Part shown: piece by piece, positions 56,476-64,000 of the stretch
How positions within the stretch are numbered: the stretch's first letter is position 1
Layout of the letters: each line of letters starts with the position of its first letter
Assembly (NCBI GenBank): GCA_008729055.1
Contig: SDUX01000002.1
Coordinates: 6,487,485 to 6,551,484 of the forward strand
Length of the DNA: 64,000 nucleotides
From: Pyropia haitanensis
Lineage: Eukaryota > Rhodophyta > Bangiophyceae > Bangiales > Bangiaceae
Direction: 5' to 3'
Program-made: the position numbers and the translations under genes
The notes under the pieces: generated by a model
Seen by the model: only the letters and a program-made list of their open reading frames with translations
Told to the model about the DNA's origin: nothing
Database searches by the model: none

Positions 56476-57755
56476 CGTCCGTGGCGGCAGGTGGTGGCTG
56501 AGCGGGCGTGTGTATGTCTTTTTTTTTTTGTGTTTTTTTCCCTGGCGTCCGTCCTTGTATGCGTGTGTTTGTGTGGGGGCGACTGCTGCACGGGCTGGTG
56601 TGTTTCCATCGAGGGGCGCAACGAAAGGGGCGGGAGGGGGGGGGGGGCGCGACCGCAGCAAGCGCGGGGGCGCTGTCCCCCGCTCAGGCGATGGGGAGGC
56701 CTGGCCGTGGGCAGCCAGCCACCGCAGCAACCATGGCCAAAGAAACAGGTCGGCCGCCGCCACCGCCGCCGCAGGTCCAGCCCTCCGCCGCCCCCGTCGC
56801 CGCCCGGCCAGTGCGTTGGCCGCCACCACCGCGGGCCGCGGCACGACGCCACCGCACTGCCCGCCACTGGGTCCCCGCTGGCGCCGACGGCACGGGGTAG
56901 GGGCGGCGGCGGGGGTGGCCGCCGAGCCGGGATGGCGGCCGCCTCGGCCCGCGGCGGCCGGCCGCCGCGGCGCGGCGGCGGCGCCCCCCCCCCCCCCGGC
57001 CGCGGGCAGCGGCGCGCGCCAGGCCGGCGCGCCGCACGCGCGCGCGCGCGCCGCGCGCGCGCCAGCGTGGCCACGCGCGGCCGGTCGCCGACGCGGCGGG
57101 TGGGGGCACGGGCGAGCGGGGGGACGACCCGCACCGCGGCGGCTCCCGCCGGCCGGGCGGGACGCGCGCTCGTGGAGCGGCGGCCACTCCGGGACCTTGC
57201 CCGCGGGCGGGGACTCACGCTGGCCGTGCCGTACGCTTTTCCCGTGGGTGTCTGACCCGTCGCGACGTGCGCGTCACTGCCGGTATCCTAGCAAGGAACG
57301 CCCAGTAGAGGACGCCTTGAGCGGAAGGGGCAAGACAGGGGATGAAGGTCACCCCTGCCAGCGCCGCCACGGCGTCCGCCGCCGCGGCCGGCCGCCGCGC
57401 CCCGATCGCCGCCGCCGCCGTCGCCGCGGGGCGACCATGGCCAACGCCCCCCCGTGCAACGTGTCTGGGCCCCCCAGCGTTCGCGTCAACCACATTGCAC
57501 AGCGAATTGTGGCGAGGACCCACCCGCACACATCGACCGAATGCAGGGGGGTGCGACGAACTGGAACCGAGAGCGCGGCGGTCGCGGCGGGGGCGCCCGT
57601 CGACGCCCGTCGCTGCTGCGAACCATCGCGCCTCTTCCGTCTCGGCGGGGGTCTGTGGGCCGCCGCCGCGCCGACCCCCGTCCTGGCCGACCCGGCGGCG
57701 CCTCTCCCATCCCCCCTCCTTCCCCCCCTCTTTTTTTTTTTTTTGCTGTGTCACC
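56476..57755. other. Intergenic between bZIP and METTL5
   Basis: T runs at 56519-56529 and 57731-57744, otherwise GC-rich with alternating GC (57035-57062). No gene recognised; the last T/C-rich 60 bases precede the METTL5 start. Confidence 0.45.
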
Positions 57756-58148
57756 ATGCGGCTGTGGGAGCTCGAAGCCGCCCTCGGCGGCATCCGCCCC
57801 TTCCCCGCCCCCGCCATTGCCCGCGAGCAGTACGTGACCCCCCCCAGCCTCGCCGCGCGCCTCGTCCACACCGCCGCCACCGCCCACGGCGACATTGTTG
57901 GGCGGGCGGTGGCGGACCTTGGCGCCGGCACGGGCGCGCTGGGGGTGGCGGCGGCGCTCGCGGGCGCCGCGACCGTCCTCGCCGTCGACATTGACGGCGG
58001 CGCGCTGCGCGTGGCCGCCGCCGCCGCCGCCACCGCGGGCGTCGCCGTCGACTTTGTCGTCGCGGACGTGCTGTCGCCGCCGCTGCCGCCGGCGGCGGTC
58101 GCGGCGGCGGACGCGGCGGCGGCGGCGGCGGCGCGGGCCAACGCGGAC

Positions 58149-58193
<45 letters not shown>

Positions 58194-58316
58194 GCGGCGG
58201 CGGCGGCAGCGGCGGCGGCTACCGACGCGGCAGCCGCTACGGGCGGCGCCATCGAGAGCAAAGATGGCGGCAGCAGCGACGGCGACGACGACGGTGACGC
58301 TGCGTCCGGCTCGTCT

Positions 58317-58352
<36 letters not shown>

Positions 58353-59189
58353 GCCACCACCGCCGCCGCTGCCGCCGCCGCTGCTGCCGCCGCCGCCGCC
58401 GCCCGCCACGCCGCCGCCACCGCCGCCACCGCCGCGCCCGCGTCTTCCGCCGCCCTCCGGCGGCATCCGCTCGCCCCCCCCCCCTGGGCCCGCGGCCGCA
58501 CCATCGACACGGTGGTGATGAACCCCCCCTTTGGCACGCGCGTCGCCGGCGCGGACGTGGCCTTCCTCCTCGCCGCCGCGCACGTCGCCACCCGCGCCGT
58601 CTGGTCCATGCACAAGACCTCCACCCGCGCGTACGTGGGCGCCGCCGCCGCCGCGGCGGGGGCGGCGCCGACGGTCATGGCGCGGCTGCGGTTCCCGCTG
58701 CCGCGGGCGTACGCGTTTCACCGGGCAGACGCGGGGGAGGTGGCGGTGGACTTGTGGCGCCTGGATGTGAGGGGGGTGGGCAGCGGCCGGCGGGTGCCGT
58801 GGTGTATGCCGCCTTTGGATGAGGAGGAGGAGGAGGGGGGGAAGGGGGGGAAGGCCCGTGACCGTAACCGGGGACGCCCCAGGGGGGGGGGGGGGGGGGG
58901 CGTGGGCGCGGCCGCGGCCGCGGGCGGGGAGGGGGGGGGGGGAGGGGGCGGGGGCGCCGCCGGTGAGCTCGGCGGCGGCTCTACCGCGGGAGCCCCCTCT
59001 TTTTTTTTTTGTGTGTGCAAAGCCGTCTGCTGGCTATGCTGTTGCTGGGCGGCCGCCCGTGGCGGCCGCTCGCTCGGACCGCGGCGGTCGCCGCGCGCGG
59101 TCGCCGCACCCCCGCGTGCCGCGGTGGCAGCCGACGAGCCGGGCGGCTGGCGGCCGGCGGCGGCGGTGGCGGCGCGGGCGGCCAGGTAG
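57756..59189 (+). CDS. METTL5: METTL5-type RNA N6-adenosine methyltransferase, long internal insert
   Basis: S-adenosylmethionine-dependent enzyme; METTL5 with TRMT112 makes one m6A in 18S rRNA. Start MRLWELEAALGGIR matches the family N terminus, followed by AREQYVTPPSLAARLVHTA, motif I ADLGAGTGALGVAAAL (residues 53-68), VLAVDIDGGAL, the catalytic NPPFGT at residue 256, FLLAAAHVATRAVWSMHKTS and the closing RLRFPLPRAYAFH and VDLWRLDV near residue 337. About 130 low-complexity residues (Ala, Thr, acidic Ser/Asp) sit between the SAM-binding half and NPPF and are not part of the human enzyme (about 209 aa). The family core ends near 58770. The frame stays open to 59189 through an acidic patch and G-run sequence that is probably not all translated, given likely homopolymer errors at 58884-58900; a donor-like GTGAGG at 58767 is an alternative end. 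Confidence 0.88.
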
Positions 59190-62100
59190 GCCGGCGGCGG
59201 CGGCAGCAGCGGCCCGGCCGGGGGCGGTCCGGGGAGGGGCGGCCGGGAGGGACGCGCCCTGTCAACCCGCCGACCACGGCCGATGGGCCGCCGCGGCCGC
59301 TGCGGCCACCGCCCCCTGCCGCTGGCAGGAGCGGCGGCAACGAGCGGCGGCGACGGCGGTGATGGCGTGGCGGCGGCGGCGGCTACCGCGCCACGGCCGG
59401 TGCTGTCAGTGCCTCGGTTGGTCGCCTGACGGGGACGGGGCTGCCCGCCAACACGGCAACCGCGCTTGTTTGCTTGCGGTGGGAGCAGGCTGCGCCCGCT
59501 TCGTCTCGGTGGCGTGCGCTTGACTCGTTCCCTGCCTCGCATCCCGTCTGTTTTTTTTCCTTTTTTTTTTTTTTTCCCAAGCGTTCCGCGACACGCGGAC
59601 GCACCGCCAGGAATTGCCTTGCCAATTGCTGTGAGAATCATGATTCTCTTCAAAAATCAGCAAAGTATCTTTGCTTGCACTATCAGCTCCAGCACACCAG
59701 ACGGACTGGCCAACAAGGCCATTGATCGAATGCCACCTCTGGCTCCTGCTCGCCTGGTGGCGTATCCTCGGCTTACAGTTGTACAGCAGCTTATCTGCGA
59801 GGCCCGCTGTCGCAGCGCACATTGTGGTGGCGGTTCCTAGCCAGCCGAGCCCGGTTCCCGAGCCAAGCCCTCGACGCATCGGCCGCCGGGTGCCTCCATG
59901 CGATGGCGCACCGGATTTTTTCCTACCGCGCTGTTCACGGCTGTCCTCAATCCGCCACCAACCCAGCCTGCAATCCGGTGGGACTGGGGCTGGCCGGGGG
60001 CGGCCCAGCGAGCCGGCGAATTGCATGGACGACAGCGGGTGGGGCCGTCCCGCCGTGTCTTTTTTTTGCCCCGGCAGGCCGCTTCGTGGCTGGCGTTGCT
60101 CGGCGCACGGCCCCACAACGGCCGGCATCGCGTCAGCACTGCGAAATTGGCAGTGGACGGCGGACAATCCGGGAGGGGCGGCCGCTGGCCACCAGCCGGC
60201 GCCGCCGCGGCGGCTACTTTCGCAGGTTTTGTGACTTTGCAAATTTCGGGCCGCGCCGCGGACGGACTGGCGCCGCCGTTGCCGCGTGCCCGCCAGTTGT
60301 GGGTTGGGGGCCCAGCGACCGGTGCGCTCTGCGACACGTGAGGGGCAGGGGGGGTGGTGTCGCAGGCTGGCGGCGCCGGACACGGCCGATGGGTCGGACG
60401 GTGGGGTGGGGGTGTCCAACAGACGGGCGTTGTGGAGGGGGGCCGCGCCGCCAATGGTGGCGGCGGAGGGCTCACCCGCGGTCCCCGTGCTGGGGCACAG
60501 CAACCAACGCCGCCGCACGTGTGGGCGCCCAATCCAACCAGAGAAACTGCAAACAATCCAACAAACAACCCCCCCACCCCCCTTCCCCCCCCCCCCGCGT
60601 CTGGAGCAGCTGCTCCAGGCCCGCCAGCGACACCGACCCCGCCACACTTTTGGAGCATTTCAATGTTTCCTAAACCGTCAGGGAGGCAGGGCACCTCGCC
60701 TGCCGAGCAGAATGTCCTCTGGCCTCGCGCCGCCGCCGGCGGGCGGCGTAGGGCTGTGGCGCCGTGTGGCGGCAGTCGGCGGCGGCGGCACACGCCCGGC
60801 CGCCGCCAGCGGCGCGCTCACGAGTGCCCCCCCACGGACATTCTCGTCTGCGCTGCCAGCCGCACAAAGCTGCTGTGTGGGCGGGGGCGTTGGGGGGAGG
60901 GGGGGCTTCGTGCGGATAAACCAACTCAAGGGGTGGGGGGGGGGGGCGGAAGGAGGGAGCGGGAGGAGGAAGGGGGGGGCACGCCCGTCGCCCCCTGCGC
61001 AAGTGCGCCTGGCGCGCGCCCTGCGTTTGCACAGGCAACGGGAGCGAGCCGGCGGGTGGGGGGGGGGGGTGGGGGGGGGGGGACCGGGACGGCGGCGGAG
61101 GAGCGTGTGCGGGGTCGGCGTGGGGGGGGTGGGTGGCGGAGGGGGTCCGCAGTGGCGTGGTTTCGCGGGCGGCGGCGGCGGCGGCCTCGGCGGCACTCGG
61201 GGTGTGGCGTGGGGCGCGGCTGCCGCTGGCGGCGGCGGGGACCGCCCGCCACCGCCGCGCCGACGCCGCCCCACCGCCCACCGCGCAAGCAGAGTGCGTG
61301 CAGACGGGACAGCGGCGGCGGCGGCAGCGTCGGCGGCAGCGGCGGTCGCGCGCGCGGTGAGGAAGGGAGGGAGGGAGGTGGGGGGGGGGGGGGGGGGGGG
61401 GGCGGCGGCGGCGGTGGGTGTCCCACCGACGGTGGCGGACGCGCGGCGGGGCTGGGAGGGGCGGCGCTGGTGAGGAGGGCGTGGGGGTGGGGGGGGGTGG
61501 GGGTGGGGCACACGGCCGTCGTGGGCGACCCGGTCGCGCCCGTGTGCCCGCTGGCGCGTCGCGGTTGGGGGGGGGGGGGGGGGGGGGGGGGGCGCTCGGC
61601 GCGCATTGGTACGGTGCACGCGGCGGGGTTTTGCGGGGGAGGGGGGGGGGGGGCGGGCGGCACGGTGCGGAGGCGGGGGGCGGACCAGCGGCATTGTCGC
61701 CGCCCCCACCTCGCGCTGCGGCGGTCGCTAGCGCGGGAGCCGACGCGGCGGTCGTGCGTCGGCGGGGGGTTTGCTTGCCCGAGTAGGTGCGGCGGCTGGC
61801 GTAGACGGCGTCCGCTCGCCCGCCCTGCCCCGCCCCCGCCCCCCGCTTTTCTGCCCGCCGCTGGCGGCGTGCTTTCCGGCACCTCCGCTTGGTTTACCTC
61901 TCTCCGCGCCCCCCCCTCCCCCCTCCCTGCGTGCACCCACTGCTGCTGCCGCCACTAGACAGTGGCCACGCCATTGCTAGCCGCCCGTCGCAGCCGCGGC
62001 GGTGCGAGTCGCCGCGGCGGGCGCGGTTCCGGCTGTTTAGGCGGCCCCCCACGCGGTGGAGGCTGACGGCTGCCGCTGGCATTCCGCCTCTCCTCTTCCC

Positions 62101-62224
62101 CCCCCCCCCCCTCCCCCCCTTACCTTACCTCCTGGTGCCACCTGAGACCCACCCCCGCTCCTCTCTATCGCCCGGTGGTGCTCGGTGATTGACGGTGGTC
62201 GGCGAGGGCGTGGCGGCAGCCACG
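59190..62224. other. Intergenic, no recognised gene
   Basis: 59460-59860 is AT-richer with T runs (59550-59575) and a perfect palindrome at 59633. 60340-62200 is GC-rich with many G runs (61389-61402, 61569-61592). Open frames are Pro/Arg/Gly-rich on both strands and show no domain. Confidence 0.45.
59633..59648. other. Perfect 16-base palindrome
   Basis: GAGAATCATGATTCTC, within an AT-richer island. Could be a dimeric factor site or chance. Confidence 0.5.
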
Positions 62225-64000
62225 ATGGGCGTCTTGGTCGGTCTCCAGACCGGCACGCGGCCGCTCACCCCCCCCCCCGGGCGCCCGCCCGCGGGCAGCG
62301 GCCGGCGGTGGCGGCGGCGGCGACGGCAACGACCTACACGTCGGCGCTCGTGGACTATGACCCGCACATCATGCACGCGGCGCCGCGGGCGCCGCCGCGC
62401 CTCGAGACGCTCGACGTGACGCTCGACGCGTCGGCTGCCGACCTGGCCGCCGCGTTTGGCCTGCCGCCCGCCGCCATTGCCGACCGGTTCATCCTGAGCG
62501 GGTCGCCGGTGCTCGCGCCCGTGCCGCCCCGCGCGGGGGGCGGGCGCGGCGACGCCGCCGTCTCGTCGGCGCCCGCAGAGGGGGAGGGCGCGTCGCCCCA
62601 CCCGCTGCCGTCGTCCGCGTCCTATTCGTCTGGGGGGGTAGCGGCTGCCATGGCCGACGTGGCCGCCGACGCGGCGGCGGCGGCGGCGCCTGCAACGACC
62701 GGCGCCGCCGCGTTTGCGCGGCCGCCGCCGCCGGGGGCGAGGAGAAGTCGACCGCCCGCCGCGCGGTCGGGCGCGCCGTCGTGGCGCACCGCCGCGACGC
62801 ACTCGTGGATGCGCATGCCGACGGTGCCCGCCGGCGTCGCGGCGGTGCGATCGCTCGCGGCGGAGCTGACGCGCAAGCTCGAGGCGCTCCCGCCGCCGCC
62901 CGCCGAGGCGGTCACCCCGCCGGCGCTGGACGAGGACGGCGGTGCCGCGCCCGCTGGCGGCATGTCGGGGTCCGCGGGCAGGTCCCTGTCGGCGGGCGCG
63001 CCCGACGGTGGGTGTGGCCTTGCGTCGGTCACGTCGGGTGGCCGCCACCCAGACGTGTCGGCGGTGGGGGATACGGCGGTCAAGGTCGGCAACGGCCTGT
63101 ACCGGTGCGTGCGGACGGCGGCGCCGATGGGCGTCACCACCGCCACGCCGGCCGGGCCGGCGCGGTCGTCGGCGGCGGCGGCGGCGGCGGCGGCGACGGC
63201 GGCGTCGTACGTAGAGGTGGCGGTAAAGGACACAGCTGGGGGGTCCCTGGCGGTGGGCCTCTGCACGGCGGGCGTGTCGATGGCGGGGCTGCTGGGCGGC
63301 GTGCCGGGCACGCTGGGCCTCCACTCAAGCGGCGCCCTCGTGCGGCCGGGCAGCGAGTCGTGGGTGCCGTACGCGGACAAGTTTGGCGCGGGCGACGTGG
63401 TGGGCGTGTGGCTCGGCCGGGCGGCGGCGGCGGCGGCGACGGCGGCGCCAGGCGTCGCGTGCGGCGGGGGCGCCGCCGCGCGGCGACCGGCGTCACAGGC
63501 GTACACGCGGGGGGATCGGAGCTCGTGTGGCAGCCGCTGCGCAAGTGACGGCGAGGGCGCCGAGTCGTCGGTGACAGAGTCCGAGTCAGAGGCCACCGCG
63601 GTGGAGGAGGACGCGGCCGTGGGGGGTGGTGCCGCCGCGGCGGCGGCCGCCACGGCGGCCGCGGGCGCCGTTGCCGCCGCCGTTGCCGCGACCGCCCGCT
63701 CTACCGCCGCGGCGGCGGCGCGCGTCGTCGCGACCGCCGCGCCGCCACCCCTGCGATTGATATTTTTCATCAATGGCGTCTCGCAGGGGCCCGTCCCCGC
63801 GGCGGTCATGGCAACGCTCCTGGATGGGCCACCCGCGGGCGGCGTGGCCGGCGTCGAGACGGCGCCGTCGGCCACATCAGCGACGTCGTCCCCCGTCACC
63901 CCGTCGCCGCCATTGCCCGTCCTCTACCCCGCCGTCTGCCTCCTTCGCCGCCACGCAGCGGTGCGCGTCTTTTGTTGCGCGGCCGACTGGCGGCACGCGT
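62225..64000 (+). CDS. SPRY-domain protein, 3' end beyond window
   Basis: From MGVLVGLQTGTRPL (62225) the frame must shift at the C11 run 62268-62278 (one extra C) to enter the long frame TYTSALVDYDPHIMHAA, which stays open to the window edge. N-terminal part has LDVTLDASAADLAAAF and low complexity. The SPRY region starts about 63050: VKVGNGLYRCV, YVEVAVKD, GSLAVGLCTAGV, PGTLGLHSSGALV, FGAGDVVGVWLG, then after a Ser/Glu/Ala insert LRLIFFINGVSQGPV and PVLYPAVCLLRRHAAVRV. SPRY domains bind partner proteins, as in Ash2L or RanBPM; the subfamily is unclear. The insert between GDVVGVWLG and IFFINGVSQG is unusually long (about 100 residues). This frame is easy to miss because it has no early ATG. 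Confidence 0.75.

Noticed and set aside
1..64000. CRISPR array, prokaryotic operons or phage genes
   Set aside because: No spaced direct repeats of CRISPR form, genes are intron-bearing and eukaryotic, and no ribosome-binding sites or operon spacing are present.

Overview
The window is nuclear DNA from a very GC-rich eukaryote. Genes lie on both strands as isolated units, two to four are split by short introns with polypyrimidine (often poly-C) acceptors, start sites read gccATGg, and long G, C and T homopolymers are scattered throughout. Recognisable products are eukaryotic: PPIL3-type cyclophilin, a METTL5-type rRNA methyltransferase, a longin R-SNARE, C2H2 and bZIP regulators, ankyrin proteins, and a Hog-type Hint domain. 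A GC-rich alga or protist fits (red algae of the Porphyra type are one candidate), but the sequence alone does not settle the taxon.

Layout. 0-10 kb: C2H2 zinc-finger protein (+), PPIL3 cyclophilin with four exons (+), a HAPSTR1/C16orf72-like gene (-), and an SSAT-like polyamine/diamine N-acetyltransferase (+). 10-15 kb: a subtilase-propeptide fragment and AT-richer islands without recognised genes. 15.5-16.4 kb: a short-chain dehydrogenase (+) preceded by a 43-bp tandem array. 17.6-23.1 kb: an ankyrin protein (-) whose 3' end is copied in inverted orientation on the other side of two small TIR elements, one of them an almost perfect 375-bp palindrome. 24.4-27.4 kb: a membrane protein with VWA, Cache and C-type lectin regions (-). 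29.5-32.6 kb: a second ankyrin protein (+) sharing the same post-ankyrin region. 34-37.5 kb: a candidate two-exon unknown gene and an agmatine deiminase (+). 38.8-39.5 kb: the R-SNARE (-). 41.9-48.2 kb: a secreted-subtilase cluster (-) with one intact copy, a 5'-truncated Hint domain, and a second copy split by a 669-bp TIR element. 48.2-54.8 kb: no recognised gene. 54.9-56.5 kb: bZIP factor (+). 57.8 kb on: METTL5 (+). 62.2 kb to the edge: a SPRY-domain protein (+), cut by the window.

Three themes link the annotation. First, at least six genes change reading frame exactly at G or C runs of nine or more bases, almost always as if one base were missing, so these genes are probably intact and the assembly is short in homopolymers. 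Second, a family of small TIR elements (termini GCAGTGGGTGCTAAACC or close variants, apparent 5-bp target duplications of GCTGC type) has shaped the 21-22 kb and 46.8-47.5 kb regions and broken one subtilase. Third, the two ankyrin proteins share an unrecognised coiled-coil plus hydrophobic region after the repeats, the best candidate here for an undescribed protein family.
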